Of a stretch of 64,000 nucleotides of DNA, positions 9,597 to 21,529 are shown in pieces. The stretch comes from Beroe forskalii. Its lineage: Eukaryota; Ctenophora; Nuda; Beroida; Beroidae. Position numbers and translations under genes: made by a program. How positions within the stretch are numbered: position 1 is the first letter of the stretch; every line of letters begins with the position of its first letter. The notes beneath the pieces were generated by a model, which worked only from the letters and a program-made list of their open reading frames with translations, ran no database searches and was not told the origin of the DNA. Location of the stretch: positions 46,816-110,815 of the forward strand of contig WFMF01000546.1 of assembly GCA_011033025.1 (NCBI GenBank), read 5' to 3'.

Positions 9597-12500
9597 CTAC
9601 AAGTCCTCCCTGACACCAAAGCCAGGCCCAGTTGGAGGCTCAGTGAGACTTGTAAGGCCGGTTATTGGCTCACTAGCGAATCTGTCAATCCTACTGCCTG
9701 GCTTCGGAGTTCTTCCAGCTTTCAAGTCCTCCAGGATCTCACGCATGTCACTTTCTGGGAAAAAGTAGCATAGAGTCAACAACAGTCACTTATTAAACCT
9801 TCAAACATAACGATCAATGAGTAACAATGCAATATATGGACAGTTTAACCTCGTCCGTCTCTACATAGGAGGTGTAGGAAGTGAACTTGTTGGAGCGAGT
9901 GGGTCACAGAAATCTTAAAAATGGGTCTGAGAGGAAAATTTAAAAATTTTTGGTTGCGAGTGGCTGATTAGCTTTGCTTGCCAACAACCCCGCCACTTTT
10001 TTCAGCCTGGATCCACCCATGATAAGGCCATTACCTGTTAAGTCCTCATAGTAAGCATCATTTATCTGCACCATCGGGGCATTGACACACGCGCCCAGAC
10101 ACTCTACTTCACACAGAGTGAACATCTTGTCAGGAGTGGTTTCTCCCATTCCGATGCCGAGGTTCTCCTTGCAAGCCTTCACAATGGAGTCACTGTCACG
10201 TAGCATGCACGGTGTTGTGGTGCAGATTTGGACGTGATACTTGCCTGGGTTTGTGGGTCGTTAAAATCATATCCTACTCTACCAGATCAATAAATAATGC
10301 ATACATTTCTAGATAGCCAATCCGCTTAATTGTATAGGCAACAAAACTAGAATTCCAATGAATGTAACATTTCCCTCACCCACAGGAGTCCTGTTGAACA
10401 TAGTGTAGAATGTTGCAACCTCATATATCCTCATTGGAGCCATGTCAAGATAGTTTGCCACATAGTTCATTGCTGCTAATGGTAGCCATCCACCGTGCTG
10501 TCTCTGAGCTGAGAATTTGTTATCTTTTTATGATGCAGCAATATTTACATATCTTAGTAAAGAACACAAAATGTGGGGGGATGAAGTCAGAATACCGCAA
10601 AAAAGAGCCCAAGAATCGGAAAAGAAGGATGGGTCTTAAAAGATTGAAGGTTAAATGATATAACTGATACGGGAGAATTGTAATCAGAAGCTTTCAATAA
10701 TCTTGTGATTGTCGTCGTCGGGATGGGCCTTGTTTTTCTTGGTCCATTCTTTTGGTTTTGTTTGTTTTTGGTTTATTTTGTTTTTCGTTAAGGTTTTTTG
10801 AAATTTAAGGACTACTTTCACGTAAATGGATATTTGATTATTAGTTAGAGTTATTAACGAGTTACACCCTATGAAATGTTGCCTTGAATATCAGTAGTAT
10901 TAGAATCGGAAAAGGTGAACTACCTTAGTCTTAATAAAATGGCCATGATCGGTTTAATCGACCAGGCCGGTGGCAGCCATGAAAAGCGTAGAGACTTCCC
11001 TATACACTAAGCTAAGGGCGTGTCATCCTGGGTGGACACTGGACAGGCCACCTGACTGCCGGGATATCCTGGGCTGAAAGAAGCCAACCAGTCCAGGACC
11101 CCACTGGACTGGCGAGCTGCCGACACCCGTGGCATCAATCAGACTGCGAAGCAAAACGTGTAGTGGCTTCCCTGCAGATAATGTCAGAGATCTGCCGAAT
11201 GTAGCTATGTACCACCTCCCTTCGTCTAGATGGGTCACAGTGAGGTCTGACCCAGCAAGACTGTGTAAACAATATTCCCACACACTTATTAAGATCAGAC
11301 TAATTTTGGAATCCTGTTATCAATATCTTGAACCAATGATAATAGTTATCGTATACAGTTGTTTTTACCTACTGCATTTAACTATAATATCTTATAGTTT
11401 TCTATTTAATTATGCTTTTATAATGTTAGCTGGATGTGTTTTCAGGTTCTTATGCTAGAACTTAACAAAGCATGATATTTCTATTGATTGGTAATGAAAC
11501 TCATCAGTGTAAAATGCTTTGGTTTGATTGCTGTAAAATATAAATTTATTGTTTCATTTAATTTATTGTTTCATTTCATTGATCCAGGGACACACTCCTT
11601 GATCCATGGACACACTCCTTGATCCTGGGACACTCTCCTTGATCCTGGAACACCCTCCTTGAACCCAGAAACACTCCTTGATCCTGGAACACCCTCCTTG
11701 ATCCCAGACACACTCCTTGATCCTGGGAAACTCTCCTTGATCCTGGGACACTCCATAAACATTAAACAGTACTTCATCATTGGGCCATCATTATATCAGA
11801 TTCTTCACCAAAAATTATTGGAGAGTGTCCCAAAAATTGCCAGAATGTAACCCAAAATACCTAAAAAGTCTGAAAATCGGAAAATTAGGGTGGGGCTTGT
11901 TTTTGGGCTTCATTCCCCCCCCCCCCACCCAAAAAAACATTTATTTCTAATTTCAACATTTCATCTCAGCATTTGGCCAGTATAATTAATTACTAAGACT
12001 AAGAATTGATACAAAGGTAACAAGTTGGCATACCTAAGTACCTTGATGCTATTTCTCAAGTAACGGAACTGCAATTGATCAACTAAGGTCTAAGCATTTT
12101 ATAGTTTCTACCTAAATCAAGAAGAGGTATAGCAGCTGCCTGTTGATGTCCTGCTGGATACTGGGCAATGATGCCATCAGCTCGTAGTCTGTTGTCATCT
12201 GTAAACTCCCAATGCATATCAGCTCTGTTTTCCTCCTCTGAAAATACACCAACCAACATAAATACACAGTCGACAATGTCATATATTATTAATTCAATAT
12301 ACATTATACATAGTACATACCTACATATTATGATCATGAAATATCACTAAATGCATTCACCCTATGTATGTAACATGTGTACCATAAGATGAGTATTACT
12401 AAGAAACTGTTGAAACAAAGGGAAATATTAAGGTTATGAAAAAGTAAGTTTTGGCTATAACATTGCGCCTGATCAATGTTTCTTCAAAATTATTTTTCCT

Positions 12501-14143
12501 CTGGTAGATGAATTTTTTGCAAATATGCTTATTATATACCTATGCTTATTAAATATGATTATTATATTATTTAAGCCTGCGGTTGGGATATTGCGATCAA
12601 ATCATAAAAGCATACATTATCAAATTGATTTTAGAGGCAGATTCAGAAGGGAAATACCATTTAATTTTTCGCCTGTGGAGGGCTGTTGTGATAATATTAT
12701 ACAATACCAAATTGATCTTAGAATCAGATTCAGACGTGAAAAACCATGAAAATGTTCGCCTGCAGCCAGCTTTTATGATCAAACGACGTTACTAAATTGG
12801 ATGTTATCCCTAACCCCATGCTCAAAACCAAGGGGATTTCGATATCTGCTAACAACTTGGCAATAAAAAATGAAATGATTGATTTTGGGAAAATCAACGA
12901 AAATTAGCATTTTTACAGCAAAAAAAATCCACAGATGGATAGAAAATTCTTGAGACGGTGACGATCAAATTCTGTATTGAAATTCTTTGCTTGACGACCA
13001 ACAAGAGGTATTCTGTCACTGGGTTCTATGCCATTATCAACATTATGGTCACACAAAAGATACAAATTCAAAATTGAAAATGGCACATTGTGATTACCTT
13101 ATTGACCTTTATTAAGCTGGCCTTTTTTAACTGGCCCTATGGACAAAATTTGAATCATTTTTGATCAATTTTAACTGGCCCCTTGGATAAAAAAATTTTT
13201 CAGGCAGTTGCCAAACAAATAAAGGGGACTGTCCCAAATGTCCCAATTATCCCTGTCCCAATTTACTTTTTTTGGGACATTTAGGACAATTGGGATAAAT
13301 AAAAAGTGGAAAAAAATGATTTTTAAATTGATCCTTGTTCTTATCATTCAAATAATATCTGACTATTTCTGCCCAAAATTAATATCCAATTACTACTAAA
13401 CCATACTACTACTCCACTATACTAAGTAATTTAGAATGTTTAACTTATATGTTATTAATAACATTGCAGCAGCTGTTGCTGCATTGGAACTGCCATGTTC
13501 TTTCTCATTTGTCCCAGTCCCAATCCACTTTTTCATTACAATCAGCTTTTACACCAACTTAAACTAGGTAAATTGCATCAAAAAACCCTAAACCTAGTGT
13601 AATATCATGTCTTCATGATCTAGGTCATTTAGGGCATTACATAAGCCAATTATTAAAAGTTTCATGCAACCTTAATCAACTGACCCTTAATTTAATTGGC
13701 CCAACTTTAACTGGCCCTTAGGACAAAAATCTGTAAGTCGTTTTTGTCCTTAAGGGCAGTTAAATAAAGGCCAATGAGGTATTTTTTGGTAGAAGTAATT
13801 AGTTTGCCTTCCATTCAAATTTATATGGTAATTTTAATAGTAACTTGGGCTGAAACCCATCTGGGCAGATAGTTAAGTGGAACTTTTTGGTAGAAAATTT
13901 TACCAGTTAGGGTTCAGAACCTTACTGGTCAAGTCATCTGGGTCACCCACCTCTTATCTGGCATATGGTCCTACCACTAAGCTCTCAACACCCCCCACCC
14001 ATGATATAAATACCTTCAACATGTGTCAAAAGAGCATTGTGGGGTCCACCACCTCCTCCAAGTACTGCTTTAGTTGTATTCAAGCTCCGTGACCCTAGTC
14101 CAGCAGATAGAAATGCTAGTTTCCTCAAATGTGATGCAAGCAT
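9597..14143 (-). CDS. NDUFV2: NADH dehydrogenase [ubiquinone] flavoprotein 2, mitochondrial (complex I 24-kDa subunit)
   Basis: A complete gene assembled from five exons in transcript order: 14014-14143, 12112-12237, 10380-10508, 10035-10244, 9597-9754. All introns are GT-AG and phase 1, giving 753 bp and 250 aa (human protein 249 aa). The start gives [17 protein letters not shown], a basic, hydrophobic, acid-free leader typical of mitochondrial import. It is followed by a [11 protein letters not shown] stretch in the position of the human N-terminus. Conserved blocks: [67 protein letters not shown] at the C-terminus. The four 2Fe-2S ligands are present as CTTTPC (C136, C141) and CLGAC (C177, C181). 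The protein is the N1a-cluster thioredoxin-fold subunit of the NADH-oxidising arm, working with NDUFV1 in the mitochondrial matrix. The introns hold a TA-flanked MITE and a 20-bp minisatellite. No lesions are seen. Confidence 0.97.
11577..11757 (+). repeat. 20-bp minisatellite in an NDUFV2 intron
   Basis: About nine copies of ttgatcctgggacactctcc with small variants (ccaggg, ccatgg, ccagac). The short ORFs across it on both strands are by-products of the period. Confidence 0.85.
13097..13779. mobile_element. TA-flanked MITE in NDUFV2 intron 1, with nested GGGAC sequence
   Basis: The left end ccttattgacctttattaa mirrors the right end ttaaataaaggccaatgagg, and TA lies directly outside both ends, as expected for a Tc1/mariner-type insertion. 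Inside, tttaactggccctatggaca and its complement recur (13130, 13170, 13705). The section 13230-13530 is related to the GGGACA element at 1109-1709. It is non-coding. The intron splice sites lie outside it. Confidence 0.65.
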
Positions 14144-15785
14144 CCTCAAATTGAAGAGGACAAATGAATGACAATTTATTCAGATAAAAGTTTCAAGTCA
14201 AATGAATTAAAAATAGATTGAATCAATATATAAATTTATTCATGAACTCAAATTACAATATTTTGGCCAAGTAAAATCGTAAACAAGGTTGTAATAATGA
14301 TGGTGTGAATTTATTACAGTGGTGCACGCATTAGGTTTTAGTCAGTAGTCAAAACCTGGGCTACCAAACTGGGCTTCCAAATGGACCAAAAGTTAACATT
14401 TGCCAAGGAGATAGTTTGTCTAAAGAAGAACTCATTTCACACTATTATAAATCTTACTGTTGAAATTAGTTGTAAACAGTATGGTCATCTCTTGCTTAGA
14501 GTTTAGACAACTGTAATGGGTTATACTATGACATTGCAGAGATGCAAATAAATCAGCTACAAGAATAAGAATAGAATAATAGAATAAAACTTTATTATGG
14601 GAATTTATTTCACAATATCACTCCAATTAAATACTGCTCTTAGGAATATTTATCAATGTAATGAACTACAGGGTGTTTCATATTAAATGTGACTATTTTG
14701 AAGCTGTACTGGAAATTCAATGAATGACTTAGCACTGATTACCAGTCTTCTTGTTATGCCAATATGTTTGGAATTTATGCCCAAAAAGTTTCCAGATGAT
14801 TGCAATTGTATATTTTTCACAAATTGACCTTCTTGCTAGGGCACGGTTTCAGAAACTGGAAATTTCCAAATTTGATGCATGGTAGGAGATTCGCTGTTTT
14901 GCATACCTTTTAAACACTGTACTAAGTTTTAAACTTACTACACAACACTTATTAAATTAACTAACTGAGAATGTTGTGTTGCACTATATGGAGTTCCTGA
15001 AGAAATGATTTTTATAATCTTGAAACTGTCAGTAGAATAGTGGAGTATAGTGTGTGGGTTAGATTACTTTATTGAAAGTTGTTTGTTTCACTGCATCAAT
15101 GATCAATCACATCAAACATGTACTAAGTTTTGTTAGTCCAACTGAGGCTGTGTGGTGTCTAAACTATCAAAAATGCACATCTAAAGGTATTTCATAAAGT
15201 GCTATTAGTTATAAATATAACTATGAAAAATAAGAATAATTGTCATTATTAAAATTTAATTTCATAGTGGACTTGGCACTCGCTATAGACACAATAATCA
15301 AGGTAGTTCGAAAGCATGGAAGCAGAAAATTTGACAGATTGTAATTTTGAAAGGGAGTGATTAATCTATAAACAACCGGAGTCTGCAATAGCCTACTGGC
15401 TAGAAAGAGTGTTCCCTGGCTTAGGAAGTTTAAATATGCTTTGTGTACCCTCACAACTTTCTCGTTGGTGGCAACCCCACCCACACAAACACAAAATATA
15501 CAAGTGTCAAAAAGTTTACACAGTTAGTAACACAGAGAGTATTACAGTAAGTTGATATAATCATTAATATCAGTAAGAATTTAGATACATTTCTTTAAGC
15601 ATATCCTTGAATGTGGTCATGGATTTAATAGATCGCACATCATTAGGTAATAGGGTGCGCCCTTTTTTCAAAGTTTTTTAGGCACTTTGACTCGATAGTC
15701 GATTGTAGATCTCAGTGAGCTGATCGCGAGGATATCAAGTTTTTTGAAATTGGACAATGTCTTCCTTTGCCTCTGGGCGTTTTTC
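14144..15785. other. Region upstream of NDUFV2, no gene seen
   Basis: AT-rich unique sequence, presumably 5' UTR, intron or intergenic for NDUFV2. The ORFs here (for example 15221-15484, minus) show no domain or splice context that I recognise. Confidence 0.4.
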
Positions 15786-15790
15786 TGTTT

Positions 15791-15900
15791 CGTGACGTCA
15801 CATCACGTGACCTGTCACGTGACCTGTCACGTGATCCGCCTGCTAGTACTTTGTGCGCGCTCTGATTCCGCGCGCGCAATTGTAATTCTATGCGCGTTCG
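15791..15900. promoter_or_regulatory. CRE plus three TCACGTGA boxes in a CpG-rich patch
   Basis: TGACGTCA at 15793-15800 is a full CRE palindrome. TCACGTGA (extended CACGTG E-box) follows at 15803-15810, 15815-15822 and 15827-15834, spaced 12 bp apart as a tcacgtgacctg tandem. A CpG-rich tract (tgcgcgc, ccgcgcgcgcaa, gcgcgttcgcgg) continues to about 15905 in an otherwise AT-rich area. It resembles a promoter with CREB and bHLH-ZIP (USF/MITF/TFE type) sites. It lies 1.65 kb upstream of the NDUFV2 start codon, so it could drive that gene through an untranslated first exon, or another transcript. That link is inference. Confidence 0.5.
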
Positions 15901-15905
15901 CGGAT

Positions 15906-18389
15906 CTGAGTTGTCCGTGTCAATTCTGTGCTATCTATGGCATTGGCAAGACTTATCTTTATTGAATAATGGAATTTTCTGAACCAATCTATGATAGACG
16001 CAGATTGAGATAGCAAATAATTTAAGAATCAGCAAGTTTTGCCATTGCCATTTTCAAGCTGATAAGTGCGATTACTTGGAAAATGGAAGCTTAAGTTTAT
16101 ACATTGAGAGCTGGGAAGTACATTAGTACTATAAAGGGTTAAAATTGTACATCCCAATCAGGAGTCAGGGTGCATGTGACTGCTGAGTGTCCCCAGTCAG
16201 ATCACATGACAAAGCAGAGGACACTCTCCCTCAACCAATGACCGACAGTGGTGCAAATCCCGGGGGGGATGGGGGGGATTTATCCCCCCCAAAAATTGAA
16301 GCCCATCCCCCCCAAAAATTTCAAATTCCATCCCCTCCAAAATTTCACAAAATATTTTCAATAGCCGAAATCCCTCATCATGTTATTTTCAAGATCAGAA
16401 AGTTATTATTGGATGTAATTCCCACTACACTGCGGTCTTTAACGCAATTTCTCGGGTGTTTATGTAAGTTCTTCATAGCATTACATGAAATGATATTCTG
16501 TTCTAATTGAGCTCACACAACCTCCGTTACAAAATACAAACCCACATCAGTGATCAAAGGCAACCATTGCAGATCATTATCCCTCGATGTTCCTTGATAT
16601 TGTTTATGTATGGCGGTGTTTATTGGTGATTGATTAGCTGGTATAATGGCAATCAGATATATTGAGTGACGATCCCATCTTGTTAAGTCATCAATTTAAC
16701 ATTTCGTCTCAAGTTGCAAGGTGCCTAATTATCAACAGTAGTTATAGAGTGTATAGGTGCTGGGTGTCGGGTGAAAGTGGCTTGAATAAACAATCAAATT
16801 CACTCAGACTACAGCTATTCTGTACTGTAGTTCGTAGATAAAAATACTGTTTTGCTAAACATCTTAACTTGAAACAGAATAACATCTTTGCGACATTTTG
16901 ATGTTAATTACCTACTGTTCAACTTTTTTAGTTTTTGCTACCGTTTGTCATTGTGCTTATTGCATGTGTATTGTAATCTTGTTGGACAGTAAATTCTGTG
17001 GCCCATGGCCCATGGGCCATGGGGTCTGCACCGCTTTCTTAAATTTCATAGTCCAGCCCACTGAATGCTGATTTTGACTAATTAGGTACTCGACATTACT
17101 TTTTATAACAGTACAGGTAGGGCAGTCTACTTTCTGACGTTTATTCACAACTCTACCAAATAATATTGTGCCCAAGGGCAACCTATGTAGCGACTCAATG
17201 AGAATTGAGACATTTAAGTGTGTACACTGTCATTTGTGACTGCCAATAAAGCAATAATTAGGAGTCGATTCAGTATTCACATCACCAATGTAGCAATGTC
17301 AACTGCCTATCTTTTGTGGTTAGTGATTACGTAATACTTAGCTCCTACCTAGCCCCATTCTTCCAATTGTTTTACTTTTGGTCCTTTGGTCTGAGTTAAT
17401 TGAAGTAATCATCCTTGCCACATTCATAACTTTCCCCAGTATTTCTTAGAGCTAAGATCAATTATCGTACGATTGTTGAATTTTAATTTGGGACAGTGTG
17501 ATTTCCAACTGTACCGTTTGCTTTTGGTGACTTTCATGATAATTCATAAGTAAATTTGAAATTAGCACTGCTAATTTCAAATGCCCTTGCCCCTTGGTGC
17601 CTGCAGCCTGTGTCTATCCTAAAATAGACTTTAGATTAACAATATTATGATTAATCAATTCATAATTATTAGTGAATTGTAGTGATGTCAGATGTAGCAA
17701 CTACAGCGCCGTCAGTAAACAGTAATCATGACATAATTGCTTTGTTGAATGTCAACTTGCGTACTTGTGCGTTACTGTGATTTGATTTTGATGTTAATCA
17801 ATTAGTTAATTATAGCAATTTTTCAGTTCACTTTGTGCCCTATATATCGTACAGAAGATAAACAATTTGGTTTAAAACTTTATATAGTTGCGAGATGCGA
17901 GTGGCCCTTACATTTAAGTCGATACATCTAACATTGCCATATATACGATCTTTAATACCAATTGCTCTATTGAGTATTGATGAACTCTTTTGGGTACACC
18001 TACTGAATTCTTTGTCTGAGTTATGACTAATGTGTAGAAGCACGGATTTATCATTCACATCGAGTGTGTTTATGTGACTCCTGCTACTACGTTATTTGCC
18101 TTGATAGTTGATCGGTACGTATTATGATCAACTGCACTGGATATCCTACAATTTGATTTCAAATTACTGAACGAAAACTTTAACTGTTAATAAGGTTTAT
18201 GTACCAATTATAGATTTGACCACTATGGTAGCATTCTTGCCATTATTATCGAACTATAGTAGGTATAAATCACAAATCTTCAATTCGAGTGGGAAATTTT
18301 ACGCTTAATCGTGTCAGTGTATTTAAATTGATTTTTGAATATACGGAAAAATTTAACTCTTAAATTCCAACTATAATTTAGATAACAGC
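15906..18389. other. Intergenic, no gene seen
   Basis: Contains cagtggtgcaaatcccgggg at 16246, which looks like the terminus of a hAT-type element and is followed by paired G-run/C-run blocks (16261-16340). I could not find the opposite terminus. A short palindrome, ggcccatggcccatgggcc, lies near 17000. Otherwise it is AT-rich sequence without supported exons. Confidence 0.4.
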
Positions 18390-20909
18390 ATGCCGAAGCG
18401 GCCACCCCCTGATCCCAAAGGAAAGTCGCGCTCTCGACTGCAGAAGAGGACTAAAGTTACTGATCTCAGGAGCTTCTTCGTCTCAGCACATGAAAGCTCT
18501 GTAGCAGTTAATCAGAACACAGACAGTGATGCATCTTCATGTTCACACACAGATGTTAGGTCACCACAGCGAGATTGTGACATAGAAACTCAATCTTCAG
18601 AATCCTCATCAGACGCATTGTTTGACCTTAATGTTCCTATAGTTGATTTAACATCTGACTCAGAAACTGATGACCCTGATGTGACCATAGTTGAAGACCT
18701 TACTATATCTGAATATGTTGATAACTCTGAGGATAATAGCTGCAGCCATCCAATACAGTCCGCAAATATTGAGTCACCTCATGCATCAGCAAAACCTCGG
18801 GGTACATCAGAAAAACCCCATCACCCAAGTGCATCTATAATCCCAGTGAAGACTACCAAATTTCAAAATATAAGGTTCCAGCAGAAATGGTTCCAAGATT
18901 ATCCTTGGCTCACCTATGATAGTTCAATTGGTGCAGTTTTATGCTTTGAATGCAGCCGAGCTCACGATATGGGAATAATGGACTTGGCTAAAAAAGCAGA
19001 GAGTGCCTTCATACAAACTGGATTCTGTAATTGGAAAAAAGCCAAGGAGAGGTTCAACTCCCATATGACATCTGACACCCATAAACATGCAATTTCAGTA
19101 TTGAAATCTCAGGAGGGAAAAAGTGTCAAAATACAACTTAATGCTGAGGAGGAAGCAAAGCAGTGTGAGAGAAGAAGGTGTCTACACAAGATAGTAAGGA
19201 GAATAAGGTTTTGCTTACGACAAGGACTAGCATTGCGGAGTAACCCAGACACAGAAGGTAACCTTTATCAGCTCCTTTCTGATGATGCAGATGATGATCC
19301 CGGTCTTGCTGCCTTTTTAAAACAGAACACTAGCTATACTTCTTGGCTTATACAGCAGGAATTTTGTGAAGATTTTTCACATGCTATCTTACGTACAATA
19401 GCTAAGAATATCCAAAAACATGTGCAGTTTGCATTGATAATGGATGGAACCCAAGATTTGACTGGTTGTGAACAGATCTCAATTTCTCTGCGACATGTAG
19501 ATGAAGATTTAAATGCACACGAAGATTTCATTGGACTATATTCTGTGGATTCAACTACTGGTTCAGAACTCGCTCGAGTGGCAAAAGATGTGGCAACAAG
19601 ACTGGGAATAGACATGAAAAATGCCAGAGCTCAGACTTATGATGGCGCAGCAAATATGCAAGGGAAGAACAACGGCTGTGGTGCATTGATTAAAAAGGAA
19701 TATCCTTTGGTTATGCGTTTTCACTGCCGTGCTCATGCAGCAAACCTCGTCATTCAAGCAGCATGTGAGGCGTCACCACTTGTGAACAATGCTCTGACAA
19801 CCCTCCAGGATCTTGCCAAATTTTATAAGAAGAGTGATAAAGTCAGAAAAGAGGTTCGAGCAGTTTGTAAAGAGTTGGAATATCCTGAGAGCAACCTAAA
19901 CTCTATACGACCACTTTGTCCAACCAGATGGCTATGTAGGCTTAAGCCTGTCCAGGCCACTGTGGATAATTATTCTCTCTTACTACAAGCATTCTCAAAA
20001 CTTGCTGTTTCTAAGGAACTGTCTGCTGAAGCCAAGTCTAAGGCACAGCGAATCTTAAAGAACTTGGCTGATGCTGAAACCTTTTTGGGGTTGAGTCTGG
20101 TATTGAAACCATTTGCATTGTTAGAACAATTCTCAATAACGCTTCAAAGTGAAAAGGTTGATTTCGATTCTGCTGAAGAATCTGTAAAGAAAGTTGATGA
20201 AATGATCAAGAAATACCGTGACTCAGATTTCAGCACACACTTTGAGAGTGCCAAAAGTTTGCCAGACAGATTTGCAGATATCATCATAAAACCATTGCGG
20301 CAACCACGACAGAAGCGAATACCATTGAGATATGGTGGTGGAAGTAGTGATGCATCTGCAGATATCGAACAGCACTACAGGATACAATTTTATCAGTTTA
20401 TTGATAAGATCACAGTTGAGATTAAAGACAGGTTCAGTTCTACTAGCTCTGATTCGGATCTGTCTCTCTACAACGAACTTGCCCAGATTTTCAAGACTGG
20501 TGTTATTCCTAAGTCAGTGAAATGCTACCCAGAAATAGACTTTGCCAAACTCTCTTCCCAGATAAAATCATTCCGAGAACATACGAAAACAGACTCTGTC
20601 CATTCTGCCAAGAAAGCTTATCAAGCAATGGAAAGCTTAGAAAGAGGCCTTTTCCCACAGGTATTTGTATTACTCAAGATTCTTCTGGTGTGCCCAATCA
20701 GTTCTACATCTTGTGAACGGTCCTTCTCAACCCTGAGAAGGTTGAAGACATGGCTTAGGAATAGGATGGGCCAGAAAAGATTGAACTATAATGCTGTTTG
20801 CTCAATCCATAAAGATATTCTAAAACAAATAGACATAAGTAAGATATTGCAGGATTTTATCAACAAGAACAGTAATAGGCGAAGTAAGTTTGGTTCTGCA
20901 CAGTCATAA
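18390..20909 (+). CDS. hAT-superfamily transposase-like protein (TTF/BED zinc finger, DUF4371-like, C-terminal dimerisation domain)
   Basis: One intact 839-aa ORF without introns. Residues 1-150 are Ser/Asp-rich and probably disordered. At about 165-232 is a TTF-type zinc finger: WFQDYPWLTYD, CFEC and the closing HMTSDTHKHA. The RNase H-like core follows, with an acidic residue in LIMDGTQDLTG (about 351) and another in AQTYDGAANMQG (about 417), then FHCRAHAANLVIQAA. The C-terminus has the hAT dimerisation signature, CPISSTSCERSFSTLRRLKT, at about 768-787. The length and order fit the zinc-finger MYM-type 1-like/hAT family, which includes active transposases and host proteins derived from them. 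I found no convincing terminal inverted repeats or 8-bp duplication around it. It may therefore be a domesticated gene, or an element whose ends have decayed. The absence of stops over 2.5 kb argues for recent activity or selection. Confidence 0.92.
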   Translation: MPKRPPPDPKGKSRSRLQKRTKVTDLRSFFVSAHESSVAVNQNTDSDASSCSHTDVRSPQRDCDIETQSSESSSDALFDLNVPIVDLTSDSETDDPDVTIVEDLTISEYVDNSEDNSCSHPIQSANIESPHASAKPRGTSEKPHHPSASIIPVKTTKFQNIRFQQKWFQDYPWLTYDSSIGAVLCFECSRAHDMGIMDLAKKAESAFIQTGFCNWKKAKERFNSHMTSDTHKHAISVLKSQEGKSVKIQLNAEEEAKQCERRRCLHKIVRRIRFCLRQGLALRSNPDTEGNLYQLLSDDADDDPGLAAFLKQNTSYTSWLIQQEFCEDFSHAILRTIAKNIQKHVQFALIMDGTQDLTGCEQISISLRHVDEDLNAHEDFIGLYSVDSTTGSELARVAKDVATRLGIDMKNARAQTYDGAANMQGKNNGCGALIKKEYPLVMRFHCRAHAANLVIQAACEASPLVNNALTTLQDLAKFYKKSDKVRKEVRAVCKELEYPESNLNSIRPLCPTRWLCRLKPVQATVDNYSLLLQAFSKLAVSKELSAEAKSKAQRILKNLADAETFLGLSLVLKPFALLEQFSITLQSEKVDFDSAEESVKKVDEMIKKYRDSDFSTHFESAKSLPDRFADIIIKPLRQPRQKRIPLRYGGGSSDASADIEQHYRIQFYQFIDKITVEIKDRFSSTSSDSDLSLYNELAQIFKTGVIPKSVKCYPEIDFAKLSSQIKSFREHTKTDSVHSAKKAYQAMESLERGLFPQVFVLLKILLVCPISSTSCERSFSTLRRLKTWLRNRMGQKRLNYNAVCSIHKDILKQIDISKILQDFINKNSNRRSKFGSAQS

Positions 20910-21529
20910 ATTGCAAATAGGTTTAGTTTCAAAGATATATAGTAAACATAGTGGTTGACTGTTTGCACATAATTCGTATCGATAAATTGATCAATTTCAT
21001 ACAGTAACTTATTTAGAGATAAACATTGCTATTTTTAATTTTTAACGGTTCACAGTTTCATTTTTCATTAATTTCAATTTGGCGTGACTTTTCATTTCTT
21101 TTTGTATTTTAAATTTGTTTTGTTTGTAAATACAGTACAGAGATGTGAGGATTATATATTGATAACATATATATAATCTGAAAACTGAAGTAAAGTTTTT
21201 AAATGTAATCTTTATTTTTTATTTTTAGATCTTCTCATCAAACATAATTCAGCCGGACATTATATGGGTTAACTGGGGTTAGAAATTATCATGGATGCTT
21301 GAAACTTTGGATAATTTTTTGTAAGTTTTCATATAAAACTATAAAATCTCTATCAGTAAACCATTGATTAGAGACACTCATTTTTTTCAAACCATTCTAT
21401 TCAAATTTACACTCCACCTCTCATTTAACCCCTCCCTTTTTTCGTGATTTTAAACCTCTGTTTTCCTTGAGACCTGGAACACCCATAACCTTTTTTACTT
21501 CATTATCTCTCACAACCCTCTACAAGCAA
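20910..21529. other. 3' flank of the hAT-type ORF, no gene seen
   Basis: AT-rich. A near-palindrome, attatatattgataacatatatataat, lies at 21152-21178. No inverted partner to sequence upstream of the ORF was found. Confidence 0.35.

Noticed and set aside
16246-16340. Left terminus of the hAT element at 18390
   Set aside because: cagtggtgcaaatcccgggg looks like a hAT end, but no mirrored right end or matching 8-bp duplication was found downstream of the transposase ORF.
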